A stretch of 48,296 bases of DNA from Porticoccus sp. W117 (lineage in GTDB: Bacteria; Pseudomonadota; Gammaproteobacteria; Pseudomonadales; Porticoccaceae). The stretch lies in NCBI RefSeq assembly GCF_030341905.1, contig NZ_JATAAF010000020.1, forward strand, positions 1 to 48,296, read 5' to 3'. A model generated the notes under the pieces. The model saw nothing but the letters and a program-made list of their open reading frames with translations, was not told the origin of the DNA and did not search any database. Position 1 is the first letter of the stretch. The number at the start of each line of letters is the position of its first letter. The position numbers and the translations under genes are program-made. This document shows positions 1-7,725 of the stretch, piece after piece.

Positions 1-120
1 TGGGTAATTGCGCAATTTCAATAAAAGTTTGCCTTCAATTTCTACTTTAATGCTCCCCCAAAAATCGCCATCAATTACTTCACTAATTTTATAATGTATT
101 GAACCGACTTCGTTTTCCAT
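1..120 (-). CDS. Hypothetical protein, 5' part only (runs off the window)
   Basis: An ATG at 120-118 opens a minus-strand frame of 40 codons that is still open at the window edge. The translation begins MENEVGSIHYKISEV and looks protein-like, with alternating polar and hydrophobic residues suggesting beta strands. I do not recognise the family. The start codon directly follows the sequence GTTAGGC, as happens at the head of integron gene cassettes. Codon use is AT-rich and unlike the housekeeping genes to the right, which suggests acquired DNA. The rest of the gene lies outside the window, so the length and function cannot be judged. Confidence 0.5.
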   Translation of the reverse strand, partial: MENEVGSIHYKISEVIDGDFWGSIKVEIEGKLLLKLRNYP

Positions 121-157
121 GCCTAACAGCTCGTTTAACGGGCCTTCGGCCCGATAA
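121..157. other. attC-like core followed by a GC hairpin
   Basis: On the plus strand, GCCTAACAGCTCGTTTAA resembles the first half of integron attC sites (RYYYAAC core, then a TCGTTYAA block). A GGGCC-TTC-GGCCC hairpin follows at about 140-152. On the minus strand the same bases read GTTAGGC directly before the ATG of the left-edge gene. I cannot find the partner core (GTTRRRY on the plus strand) in the next 220 bases, so at most this is a half or decayed site. Confidence 0.25.
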
Positions 158-275
158 CAATTATTATCGGGATTCCAGCTTAATATATTATCGGGCCATC
201 TGGTAAAAACATAACCCGTTGATTTTCAATTTAAAATATCCAATCCAGAATTTCGAGCATTTATTATCGGGCCAT
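148..275. repeat. Cluster of short TTATCGGGCC repeats
   Basis: The 10-mer TTATCGGGCC occurs inverted at 148-157 and direct at 188-197 and 264-273, and an incomplete copy (ATTATCGGG) lies at 163-171. The two direct copies are contained in an identical 13-mer, ATTATCGGGCCAT, at 187-199 and 263-275. The surrounding 120-361 stretch is AT-rich and I see no gene in it. The inverted copy can pair with any of the direct ones. Function is unknown. Confidence 0.6.
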
Positions 276-361
276 AATTTAGTCGCTTATACGCTTGAAA
301 ATTTCCCGAAAAATATACCTCAAAATACTGCCAACCCTCCCCAAAACTGGCAATAACCCCG

Positions 362-982
362 CTAGCCCTGCAAAACCTCTCGAAAGGTAATATTCACTCT
401 CTGCCTCACTGCACCTCTTTCTTTGGGCACCTGGTGCTGCCACAGTATCTGGGTAGCGCCCGCCATTACCAGCAACGCTCCCGACGATAGTTGCAGTTCA
501 AAGCGTTCTTTGCCCTGCTTTTGTTTTAACTGAAAGCGCCTTTCGGCCCCCAGACTTACCGAGGCAATTACCGGCTCTAAACCCAGTTCAGGTTCATCAT
601 CACTGTGCCAGGCAACGCTGTCGTTGCCGTCGCGATACAGGTTAAGCAAGGCGCTATTGAAGTGGTGATTGGCAGCCGCCTCTACACGCTGGCGTAACTG
701 CATCAGTTCCGGAGTCCAGTTATTTAGAGGTAAACGAGTACCGGAGTAACCGTAATTGGCACCGGAGTCGCCGTACCAGGCGTTGAGTCGGGGGATGGGC
801 AGCGTGCGGCCGGCAATGCGGATACGGCTTTGCTGCCAAGGAGTGTTTTCCAGCAGTTGTGCGAATAGTTGGTCGGATTCAGTGGCAGTCAGGAAGTAGG
901 GAAAGTAGTGTAGTGTGCATTGTTCGTTGGTGCCGGGCAGTGCAATGGTTTGCGCCGAGGAAGAAAAGAGGTCACTGGTCAT
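362..982 (-). CDS. AlkB-like 2-oxoglutarate/Fe(II)-dependent dioxygenase
   Basis: 206 residues, the usual size for short AlkB-family proteins. These enzymes use Fe(II) and 2-oxoglutarate to remove alkyl lesions from nucleic-acid bases by oxidative demethylation. The C-terminal half shows the family signature: NLYRDGNDSVAWHSDDE carries the HxD iron ligands, the distal histidine is in WQHQVPK, and the arginines that bind 2-oxoglutarate are in RQRVNITFRE. The substrate loop PRLNAWYGD and the YSG motif are also typical. It is similar to the AlkB homologue often annotated alkB2 in Gammaproteobacteria. The ATG at 982-980 fits the family start. It lies downstream of murB on the same strand, separated by a small hairpin repeat, so co-transcription is possible but not shown. 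Confidence 0.9.
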   Translation of the reverse strand: MTSDLFSSSAQTIALPGTNEQCTLHYFPYFLTATESDQLFAQLLENTPWQQSRIRIAGRTLPIPRLNAWYGDSGANYGYSGTRLPLNNWTPELMQLRQRVEAAANHHFNSALLNLYRDGNDSVAWHSDDEPELGLEPVIASVSLGAERRFQLKQKQGKERFELQLSSGALLVMAGATQILWQHQVPKERGAVRQRVNITFREVLQG

Positions 983-1009
983 ATGGAAAGCTACTGCACT
1001 ATTGGTTTT

Positions 1010-1035
1010 GGTGGATTACGTTTCGCTAATCCACC
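1010..1035. repeat. Hairpin repeat GGTGGATTA...TAATCCACC
   Basis: Nine-base perfect arms (1010-1018 and 1027-1035) flank an 8-base loop directly after the murB stop codon. The sequence with its flanking CCTAC resembles a dispersed palindromic repeat common in many proteobacterial genomes. It may act as a 3' mRNA stabiliser or weak terminator for murB. There is no T-run, so a strong intrinsic terminator is unlikely. Confidence 0.6.
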
Positions 1036-2082
1036 CTACAGATACTCGCGATGACGGAGGGCTTCAGGTAAAACCCGCGGCTCCATTTCCAGTTCAACAC
1101 CAAAGGTTTCCTTTACGGACTCTACTACCTGCCCTGCTACGGCCAACAGTTCTTCGCCGGTTGCCGTTCCGCAGTTCACCATCACCAGCGCCTGGCGGTG
1201 GTGGATGGCAATATCGCCAATGCGGCGCCCTTTCCAACCGGCTTTTTCAATCAGCCAGCCGGCGGCCAGTTTGCTGTTGCCATCAGGCAACGGGTAAGCC
1301 ACCAGTTCGGGATATTGCTGTTGCAGTTGTTGGGCTTTTTCTGTGCTTACGACTGGGTTTTTAAAAAAGCTGCCGGCATTGGGTTCGCTGGCTGGGTCGG
1401 GCAGTTTGCTGCGGCGAATCTGACACACCAGTTCGCTGACTTTTTGTGGTGTTAATTGATCTTCTGGAATGTCTTCAACGGCTTGCTGCAGAGCCGGGTA
1501 GCTCAGTTTCAGGTTGGAGGTTTTCAGCAGTTCCAGTGTGACAGACACAATGGCGGCACGGTTTTTAAGGGCGTTTTTAAAGATGCTGTCGCGGTAACCA
1601 AACTGACATTGTTGACGGTTCAGGCTTTTCTGTTCGCCGCTTTGCAAATCGACAATGTCTACCGACACTAGGTGCTCTGCCAACTCCACCCCGTAGGCGC
1701 CGATATTTTGCACCGGCGCTGCGCCCACCATGCCGGGAATCAGGGAGAGGTTTTCCAGCCCATACCAGCCATTTTGCAGGCTGAGCTGCACAAATTGGTG
1801 CCAGTCTTCTCCTGCCCCGACTTTTACCTGTACGCTGCTCTCTGTTTCCCCAACGGTTTCCACTCCGGGGATGGCTATCTGAATAACCAGGCCGGAAATA
1901 TCCGCCGCCAACACCAGGTTGCTGCCGCCCCCCAGAATGGTGACCAGCCAACCCTGTTGTTTTGCAACGACCAAGGCCTGACAGAGTTGCTCGGTGGAAT
2001 GCACAGACACAAATTGCTCTGCCAACGCTGGCAGCGCCAGGGTGTTGTATGGCTTCAGGTTTATATTGGATTGAATGTGCAT
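1036..2082 (-). CDS. murB: UDP-N-acetylenolpyruvoylglucosamine reductase (MurB)
   Basis: Cytoplasmic flavoenzyme that reduces UDP-GlcNAc-enolpyruvate to UDP-MurNAc with NADPH, the second committed step of peptidoglycan synthesis. 348 residues, matching type I MurB of Gammaproteobacteria. The N-terminal FAD-binding domain has LGGGSNLVLA (about residue 50) and PVQNIGAYGVE (about 124). The substrate domain carries NAGSFFKNPV, whose serine is the general acid, and the C-terminal part ends with the MEPRV block typical of the family. The start is an ATG at 2082-2080. It is the last gene of the comEC-to-murB run, with a 67-base gap to the upstream phosphatase gene that holds a repeated GCTCAGGATGACA motif. 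Confidence 0.97.
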   Translation of the reverse strand: MHIQSNINLKPYNTLALPALAEQFVSVHSTEQLCQALVVAKQQGWLVTILGGGSNLVLAADISGLVIQIAIPGVETVGETESSVQVKVGAGEDWHQFVQLSLQNGWYGLENLSLIPGMVGAAPVQNIGAYGVELAEHLVSVDIVDLQSGEQKSLNRQQCQFGYRDSIFKNALKNRAAIVSVTLELLKTSNLKLSYPALQQAVEDIPEDQLTPQKVSELVCQIRRSKLPDPASEPNAGSFFKNPVVSTEKAQQLQQQYPELVAYPLPDGNSKLAAGWLIEKAGWKGRRIGDIAIHHRQALVMVNCGTATGEELLAVAGQVVESVKETFGVELEMEPRVLPEALRHREYL

Positions 2083-2116
2083 ATTGATAATTGTGAGATC
2101 CTCACGTGGCTGCGCC

Positions 2117-2160
2117 GCTCAGGATGACAGTATTTAAGTTCAGTGTGGCTCAGGATGACA
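2117..2160. repeat. Two copies of GCTCAGGATGACA between ptp and murB
   Basis: The 13-mer GCTCAGGATGACA is found at 2117-2129 and 2148-2160. Read on the minus strand it gives TGTCATCCTGAGC, the core of a very widespread intergenic repeat (GTCATCCTGAGC...GGATCT). A GAGATCCTCACG stretch at 2096-2107 fits the other end of one copy. The second copy overlaps the last codons and stop of the phosphatase gene. Confidence 0.6.
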
Positions 2161-2659
2161 CTGAAGAATCGGGCAGCGAATAGCGTTTGCAAATATCTGC
2201 CAACAAGCCCGCCGCGGCTTGCTCTACCAAATCAAGCACCAACTCAAAACCGTCGTCGCCACTGTAGTAAGGGTCGGGCACTTCACGGTAGTCGCTGCTT
2301 TCCCCATAGCTGAGGAACAACTTGAATTCACCATCGTAATTGGCCGGCTTAAAGGGCAGCATGTTGGTCATATTGCTGTCGTCCATGCCGATGATGTAAT
2401 GGAATTCGGCAAAATCCTCGCCGGTGACCAGGCGCGCGCGCAATGGGCTGAGGTCGTAGCCTCTGGTCAGCGCTTTGCGTTGGGCGCGGGCATCAGGCGG
2501 GTGGCCAATATGCCAATCGCCCGTGCCGGCAGAATCCACCAGAATCTGATCACTGAGGTCCGCGTCATCAACCATTTTCTGGAACACCGCGTGAGCAGTT
2601 GGTGAACGGCAGATATTGCCAAGGCAGACAAAGAGAACCTTCACTTTTGGGGCGCTCAT
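2150..2659 (-). CDS. Low-molecular-weight protein tyrosine phosphatase
   Basis: 169 residues. The phosphate-binding loop [10 protein letters not shown] sits at the N-terminus with catalytic Cys12 and Arg18 (C-x5-R-S). The general-acid aspartate is in EVPDPYYSG near residue 133. This is the LMW-PTP family, acting on phosphotyrosine in the cytoplasm; related enzymes next to capsule genes regulate tyrosine kinases, but no kinase is seen here. Its start overlaps the kdsB stop by 4 bases (ATGA), so translation is likely coupled. The position between kdsB and murB is the same as I recall in Pseudomonas. The last residues (SSVSS) come from a dispersed repeat, which suggests the original 3' end was changed. 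Confidence 0.95.
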   Translation of the reverse strand: MSAPKVKVLFVCLGNICRSPTAHAVFQKMVDDADLSDQILVDSAGTGDWHIGHPPDARAQRKALTRGYDLSPLRARLVTGEDFAEFHYIIGMDDSNMTNMLPFKPANYDGEFKLFLSYGESSDYREVPDPYYSGDDGFELVLDLVEQAAAGLLADICKRYSLPDSSVSS

Positions 2660-3429
2660 TGCTGACGCTCCAACTCATCAATCACCCGTTGCAGGTCTTC
2701 AGGGGTATCTACCCCACCGGGCACGGCAGCACAGGCCTCCGCTACATGAATACCGACGCCCTGCCACATAAAACGCAGCTGCTCCAGGCATTCGATAGTT
2801 TCTAAAGGCGCCGCAGGCCAGGTAACAAAGCGGTTGAGCTGTTCTACCCGATAACCGTAAATGCCGATATGGCGCATTGGCTTGAGTTGCTCTGGCAACG
2901 CATCCCTCAGGCCGCCCTGCTCTATAGCGTGGTCGCGGGGCCAGGGAATGGGGGCGCGGCTGAAGTAGAGCGCCATGCCCGTATGATTGCCAACCACTTT
3001 GACGATGTTAGGGTTGGCAAAATCCGCCGTAGTTTCGATGGGTTCACACAGGGTGGATACCCCCGCCTCGCTATTACCTGCCAGATTAGCCGCCACTTGG
3101 TTGATCACCGACGGCGGGATCAGGGGCTCATCCCCCTGCACATTCACCACGATCTGCTCTGGCGCCAACTGCAATTTGCCCGCCACTTCCTGTAGGCGAT
3201 CGGTGCCGGAGGGATGATCCGCTGAAGTCATGCACACTTCACCGCCAAACCCGGTGACCACATCGGCAATGCGCTGGTCGTCTGTGGCTACGATCACGCG
3301 CTCGGCATCACTGGCCTGGGCCTGGCGGTAAACACGCTCGATCATGGTGTGGCCAGCAATATCGCGCAGCGGCTTGCCCGGCAAGCGTGTGGAAGAATAG
3401 CGGGCTGGAATTACAACTAAAAAACTCAT
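2656..3429 (-). CDS. kdsB: 3-deoxy-manno-octulosonate cytidylyltransferase (KdsB)
   Basis: Activates KDO with CTP to form CMP-KDO, the sugar donor used by WaaA in the lipopolysaccharide inner core. 257 residues, close to the E. coli size. The nucleotide-binding start [19 protein letters not shown] is diagnostic. [10 protein letters not shown] (about residue 95) holds the metal-binding aspartate, and [10 protein letters not shown] and HIGIYGYR follow in the expected order. Start ATG at 3429-3427. It lies between lpxK upstream and the phosphatase downstream, in an operon that gathers lipid A and KDO steps. An 85-base gap separates it from lpxK and contains part of a palindromic repeat. Confidence 0.98.
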   Translation of the reverse strand: MSFLVVIPARYSSTRLPGKPLRDIAGHTMIERVYRQAQASDAERVIVATDDQRIADVVTGFGGEVCMTSADHPSGTDRLQEVAGKLQLAPEQIVVNVQGDEPLIPPSVINQVAANLAGNSEAGVSTLCEPIETTADFANPNIVKVVGNHTGMALYFSRAPIPWPRDHAIEQGGLRDALPEQLKPMRHIGIYGYRVEQLNRFVTWPAAPLETIECLEQLRFMWQGVGIHVAEACAAVPGGVDTPEDLQRVIDELERQQ

Positions 3430-3477
3430 TTATCAGACACTTATAAAGTATTTTTAAAGTAAATAATAACAGTTAAT

Positions 3478-3565
3478 GTAGCCCGGGTAGAGTGAAGCGG
3501 AACCCGAGAACTGCCTATTTGTGAACAGTTTGATCCCGGGTTTCGCTTTGCTTCACCCGGGCTAC
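3478..3565. repeat. Palindromic repeat GTAGCCCGGGT...ACCCGGGCTAC
   Basis: The outer arms GTAGCCCGGGT (3478-3488) and ACCCGGGCTAC (3555-3565) are perfect complements. The inner parts (GAGTGAAGCGGAACCCGAGA and its partner) pair with mismatches, giving a hairpin close to 88 bases. This resembles the widespread repeat GTAGCCCGGGTGAAGC...GAAACCCGGG. It covers the last 17 codons and stop of lpxK, so the repeat has been taken into the reading frame. Confidence 0.8.
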
Positions 3566-4555
3566 GACTTGTTCCAGCCACAGGCCTGGCATTTCAGCAG
3601 TCACATCCAGCACCCATACATCGGCATCGCCGGAAACCAGTGAGCGGCACTTCACCGCGTCCTTGGCTGTCATGATAATCGGCCTTTGCGGGGATAACTG
3701 CAAATCTTCCGCCCGGTATTTGTGGTGATCCGCAAAGGCGTGCAGGTGGGGCACAAAGCCTAGGCCTTTCAAGGTATTCACAAACCGCTGGGGGTTTCCA
3801 ATACCGGCCACCGCATTCACTTCGCGACGGGTAAAGGGCCAATCCCTTGCCGCGATTGGCGGCTTGTCGCCCAGGTGACGCAATTGCCCCACCGGCGCCA
3901 CTTTCATGGTAACGGCATCAACAACGCCCAATTGCCGGGCAACCGCTGGCTGCAATTCGCCATTGGATACCACAAAGTCCACCTCTGCCAGCCGTTCAGC
4001 CGGTTCACGCAGAGGCCCGGCGGGCAGCAGGCGTCCATTGCCAAAACCCCGGGCGCCGTCTATTACCGCGATTTCTATATCTCTGGGCAGGTGGTAGTGC
4101 TGCAGGCCGTCGTCGCTGACAATCAGGTTGCAATCGCTGTGGGTGAGCAGGTATTCCGCGGCACGGTGGCGATCCGGGTCCACCACTACCTGGCACTGGC
4201 ATTGGCTGGCAATCAGTACCGGTTCATCACCACCTTGGGCTGGATCGGTTTGCTCAGATACCAGGTAAGGGTAGCTCGGTGCACGGCCACCGTAGCCACG
4301 GCTGATTACGCCGGGCCGATAACCCGCCTCTCGCAAGGCAGTCACCAGGGAAATTAACAGGGGGGTTTTGCCGGTACCACCAACGCTGATATTGCCCACC
4401 ACAATGACAGGAACTGGCAATGGCCGTTGCCTGGCCTGGTGTTGATGTGAGCGGCGACGCTGACGGGCAACTGCGCCAAACAATGCCGCCAGTGGTGTCA
4501 GCAGCTTGCTGAGCCAGTCATCCTTATACCAACTCTGTTCTAGCTTAGTCGCCAT
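3515..4555 (-). CDS. lpxK: Tetraacyldisaccharide 4'-kinase (LpxK)
   Basis: Inner-membrane-associated kinase that phosphorylates the 4' position of tetraacyldisaccharide-1-phosphate, the sixth step of lipid A synthesis. 346 residues from ATG 4555-4553. A longer open frame exists upstream, but it lies inside msbA and the family starts like MATKLEQSWYKDDWLSKLL. The Walker A motif is VGGTGKTPL near residue 65, followed by ISRGYGG, DEPVLIA and SDDGLQHYHL, all conserved LpxK blocks. The start overlaps msbA by 11 bases, so the two are translationally coupled, which is the usual arrangement. The C-terminal QSETRDQTVHK is encoded by a palindromic repeat and is probably not conserved. Confidence 0.97.
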   Translation of the reverse strand: MATKLEQSWYKDDWLSKLLTPLAALFGAVARQRRRSHQHQARQRPLPVPVIVVGNISVGGTGKTPLLISLVTALREAGYRPGVISRGYGGRAPSYPYLVSEQTDPAQGGDEPVLIASQCQCQVVVDPDRHRAAEYLLTHSDCNLIVSDDGLQHYHLPRDIEIAVIDGARGFGNGRLLPAGPLREPAERLAEVDFVVSNGELQPAVARQLGVVDAVTMKVAPVGQLRHLGDKPPIAARDWPFTRREVNAVAGIGNPQRFVNTLKGLGFVPHLHAFADHHKYRAEDLQLSPQRPIIMTAKDAVKCRSLVSGDADVWVLDVTAEMPGLWLEQVVARVKQSETRDQTVHK

Positions 4556-6431
4556 TAGGCTCGTCAAAACCGCTCTGGTGGAGCTGGGCGTAGCGCCCCT
4601 TGGCGGCCAACAGTTGCTCGTGGGTGCCCTGCTCCACAATACGGCCCACCTCCATCACCAGAATACGGTCAGCACTTTCGATGGTAGTCAGGCGATGAGC
4701 AATCACAAAGGTGGTGCGGTTTTTCATCAGCTCTTCAAGAGCCTGTTGGATACGGCGTTCCGATTGAGTATCCAGAGCGGAGGTGGCCTCGTCCAGGATA
4801 AGGATAGGCGAGTCTTTCAGCAGCGCCCTGGCAATTACCAGGCGCTGGCGTTGACCACCAGACAGCAAGCCACCGCCATCACCGACCACGGTATCCCAAC
4901 CATCGGGGAGCCTTTCAATAAATTCCAGAGCGTTGGCGGCCTCGGCAGCAGCGATGACTTTCTCACGAGGCATCTCCGCCAGCTGACCGTAAGCGATATT
5001 GTTGTACACCGTGTCGTTAAACAACGTGACCTGCTGATTGACGAAGGAGATATGGCTGCGCAGGTTAGTGAGGCAAATGTCGTTGATGTCGATGCCATCC
5101 AGTTTCAGGCAGCCACCAGTGTAGTTGTAAAAACGCGGAATCAGGTTGACCAGGGTGCTCTTACCACTGCCGGAGCTGCCCACCAGAGCGATGGTTTCAC
5201 CAGCGGCCACATCAAAGCTGATGTCGCTGAGTACCCGCCCATCCCGCTCGTTATAGGCGAAGCTGACGCCATCAAAACTGAACTGGCCGGAAATGTTGTC
5301 CAGCTGGCGACTGCCGGTATCTCGTTCTTCTTCAGCATCAATGGTTTCAAAAATCGACTGCCCAGCCGCCAGACCGCGCTGTACCGGCTCCATCACACCG
5401 GTGAGTTTGCGCACCGGGCGAGTAATGGAGCCAGCGGCAAACAGGAACACCACCAGCACTTTTACATTCAGGTCGGCGATAAAACCGGGCTCCAGCGCCC
5501 AGTAAATCAACGCGCCCAAAGCGATGCTAATCAACAGCTGAATAACCGGGGAGCTAAGACCCTGCACCAAGCCCATTTTCACCACCTGACGGCGGTTCAT
5601 CTGGCTGGCTTCAAACATCCGGCCACGCTCGTAGCGCTCGCCGCCGAACAGGCGCATTACCCGGTAGCTGTTTACCAATTCCTGAGATACCTGGGTCACA
5701 TCCCCCATGGCACCCTGTATGCGATGGCTGATCAGGCGGAAGCTCTTGCTCACCACCGACACCACCAGCGCAATCACCGGCACCACCGCAAGGAACAATA
5801 GCGTCAGTTGCCAGCTGTAGGTGATCATCAGCACCAGATAGAAAAGCACCAGGGAGCTTTCGGTCACAATGGTTTTTATGGCGTTTGTCAGCGAGTCGCT
5901 CACCTGGGTGACCTGGTAGGTGAGCTTGGTGATCATGTGGCCAGACATCTGGGTGTCAAAATAGGACGCTGGCAGGCGAGTCATTTTGTTGAACAACTCG
6001 GTGCGCAAATTGTGCACCAGCATGGACGCCACATAAGCCATGCCATAGGTGCCCGCCAAAAAACCCAGACCGCGAATCAACGCCGCCACCACAAACATGG
6101 CGGGAATGGTGAACTGGGCGTTGGCCATCAGGCTGGCGTAGCTGTCTTCCCCCCAGAAGCGGACAATAGCCTGTTCGATCACACCGGGCTTGTCGGTGGC
6201 CAGCATGGCCGCTTCGCCAGTGAGCTCCACCTCACCCCCCAACTGGGAGAGGTAATCCAGCAGAATTTTGAGCAAATCCAGAAAGGCCGCATTCATGGCC
6301 GAGAACAGCATCAACGCCAGGCTGCTGAGCACAAAGATCGGCCAGTAAGGTTTTACATAGCCCAACAGGCGAGCGTAAAGCTGGCGATCGGAAGCGCTGG
6401 TGGTTGTGTTGTCGATATCGGTATCGGCCAT
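4545..6431 (-). CDS. msbA: Lipid A export ABC transporter, permease/ATPase (MsbA)
   Basis: Half-size ABC exporter that works as a homodimer to flip lipid A-core from the inner to the outer leaflet of the inner membrane. 628 residues. The N-terminal transmembrane domain (about 20-330) has six hydrophobic segments and the conserved LPASYFDTQMSGHMITKLTY block. The ATPase domain (about 375-620) has Walker A GSSGSGKSTL, signature LLSGGQRQRL, Walker B ILILDEATSALD and the H-loop IAHRLTT. I chose the ATG at 6431 over the TTG one codon upstream. A periplasmic insertion with a LGGEVELTGEAA-type sequence between the first two helices is somewhat longer than in E. coli. It sits between exbD and lpxK. 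Confidence 0.97.
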   Translation of the reverse strand: MADTDIDNTTTSASDRQLYARLLGYVKPYWPIFVLSSLALMLFSAMNAAFLDLLKILLDYLSQLGGEVELTGEAAMLATDKPGVIEQAIVRFWGEDSYASLMANAQFTIPAMFVVAALIRGLGFLAGTYGMAYVASMLVHNLRTELFNKMTRLPASYFDTQMSGHMITKLTYQVTQVSDSLTNAIKTIVTESSLVLFYLVLMITYSWQLTLLFLAVVPVIALVVSVVSKSFRLISHRIQGAMGDVTQVSQELVNSYRVMRLFGGERYERGRMFEASQMNRRQVVKMGLVQGLSSPVIQLLISIALGALIYWALEPGFIADLNVKVLVVFLFAAGSITRPVRKLTGVMEPVQRGLAAGQSIFETIDAEEERDTGSRQLDNISGQFSFDGVSFAYNERDGRVLSDISFDVAAGETIALVGSSGSGKSTLVNLIPRFYNYTGGCLKLDGIDINDICLTNLRSHISFVNQQVTLFNDTVYNNIAYGQLAEMPREKVIAAAEAANALEFIERLPDGWDTVVGDGGGLLSGGQRQRLVIARALLKDSPILILDEATSALDTQSERRIQQALEELMKNRTTFVIAHRLTTIESADRILVMEVGRIVEQGTHEQLLAAKGRYAQLHQSGFDEPNGD

Positions 6432-6447
6432 CAATAATCCGTCTTTT

Positions 6448-6876
6448 TTATTCCACAGCCGCGCTGTCCGGGCGGCGTGTTGTGATGCTCAAATTGGCAA
6501 AACCGGCACGGCCGGCGGCATCCATGGCAGTGACACCAGCCTGAAAGCTGGCGTTGGCATCACAGGTCACCACCAGGGGAATGGTATTGTCGCCACCGGA
6601 GGCCTCTTGCAGGGCGGCAATAATGGTATCCGGCTGGCGGTTCACCAAACTCTTGCCATTGACGCTGTAGTTGCCTTCCCCATCCACCAGAATCTCTATC
6701 AGGCGCGGGGGCTCAGAACTGGCCACCCCTTCTGCTTCCGGCAAGTCTACCTTTAATCTGGTCTCCTTGGTAAAAGTGGTGGAGACCATAAAAAAGATCA
6801 GCAGCAAAAATACCACGTCGATCAGCGGCGTTAAATTAACGCCCTGTTCGCGGCTGCGTTGACGCTTGAATTTCAC
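6448..6876 (-). CDS. exbD: ExbD/TolR-family biopolymer transport protein
   Basis: 142 residues with one N-terminal membrane helix (VNLTPLIDVVFLLLIFFMVS, about 14-33) carrying the aspartate that couples to the proton gradient. A periplasmic domain follows. ExbD/TolR proteins pair with ExbB/TolQ to energise TonB-type or Tol-type partners. The start is GTG at 6876, overlapping the exbB stop by 4 bases (GTGA). No tonB is adjacent. Copies linked to msbA/lpxK are common in Pseudomonas-like genomes, and their partner is unclear; a role in outer-membrane transport or stability is inferred from context only. It is distinct from the usual tol-pal operon. Confidence 0.93.
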   Translation of the reverse strand: MKFKRQRSREQGVNLTPLIDVVFLLLIFFMVSTTFTKETRLKVDLPEAEGVASSEPPRLIEILVDGEGNYSVNGKSLVNRQPDTIIAALQEASGGDNTIPLVVTCDANASFQAGVTAMDAAGRAGFANLSITTRRPDSAAVE

Positions 6877-7652
6877 GATTTTTTCGCCGCACTGCGTGTG
6901 CTGGAGCGATTCTCAGAGCGAGAACCGCCATTGCTATTATTGCGGCGCGGGCGCTGTTGTTGTGATGTTTGTTGTGGCGATTTTTGTGGCGTCGGGTTTA
7001 CCTTCTGAGTCTGGGATTGATCAGCGGAGGATTGATCCGGGGTAAACAGGCGGTCGCCGTGCAGTGCCCCCACCAGCTTGATTGCCTGGTCTTCCATATC
7101 CACTACCAGGCCATCCAGCTGACGTTCAAAATAACGGTGCAACATCAGCGCTGGAATCGCCACCGCCAAGCCGGCTGCGGTGGTAATCAGGGCTTCGGAA
7201 ATGCCACCTGCCAGTACCGCGGCATTGCCAGTGCCTTCCAGCATAATGGCGGTAAACACCTTGATCATGCCGATCACCGTACCCAACAACCCCAGCAGTG
7301 GCGCCACTGCGGCAATGGTGCCCAGAGGGGCCAGAAAGCGTTCCAGGTCGTGTACCACCTGGTTGGCCGCCTCCTCAATGCAATCTTTCATCACATCGCG
7401 GCCGTGCTCGGAATTGCTCAGGCCGGCGGCAAGAATTTTCCCCAGCGGCGATGAGTCCCGCAGCTCCTGCAACTTCTGGCGGGTAATCTCATGGTGACGC
7501 AACCAGTGCCACACTTCCGCCAGCAAATTACTGGGTACCACCCGCTCCCTACGCAAGTTCCAGTAGCGCTCCACCGCAATGGTGACCACCGCCACCGAAC
7601 ACAGCAGTATCGGCGCCATCAACCAGCCGCCAGCAACGATCAGTTCGTACAC
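6873..7652 (-). CDS. exbB: ExbB/TolQ/MotA-family proton channel protein with a basic Q/N-rich tail
   Basis: 259 residues. Membrane segments are visible near 10-28, 110-135 and 150-175. The MotA/TolQ/ExbB signature appears as LGTIAAVAPLLGLLGTVIGM and in ALITTAAGLAVAIPALM, including the threonine that lines the channel. It forms the proton channel with the adjacent ExbD-like protein. The start is GTG at 7652 (GTGTACGAACTG). The unusual part is the C-terminus: from about residue 200 there are some 60 residues rich in Q, N, S and R, with no counterpart in typical proteins of about 210 residues. The tail should face the cytoplasm and may bind nucleic acid or membranes, but that is a guess. Confidence 0.93.
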   Translation of the reverse strand: MYELIVAGGWLMAPILLCSVAVVTIAVERYWNLRRERVVPSNLLAEVWHWLRHHEITRQKLQELRDSSPLGKILAAGLSNSEHGRDVMKDCIEEAANQVVHDLERFLAPLGTIAAVAPLLGLLGTVIGMIKVFTAIMLEGTGNAAVLAGGISEALITTAAGLAVAIPALMLHRYFERQLDGLVVDMEDQAIKLVGALHGDRLFTPDQSSADQSQTQKVNPTPQKSPQQTSQQQRPRRNNSNGGSRSENRSSTRSAAKKS

Positions 7653-7725
7653 GAATTTCCCCCAGTGCGTCCTTTTACGAAAGGCGACACTTTACCATAA
7701 TCGCCCTGCATTTTTGGCAACCACA

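Noticed and set aside
148-275. CRISPR-like array at the left edge
   Set aside because: The repeats are only 10-13 bases, unevenly spaced and partly inverted; there are no cas genes in the window.
4506-5801. 431-codon plus-strand open frame over msbA
   Set aside because: It is antisense to MsbA with all ABC motifs intact; the translation is His/Gln-rich and not protein-like.
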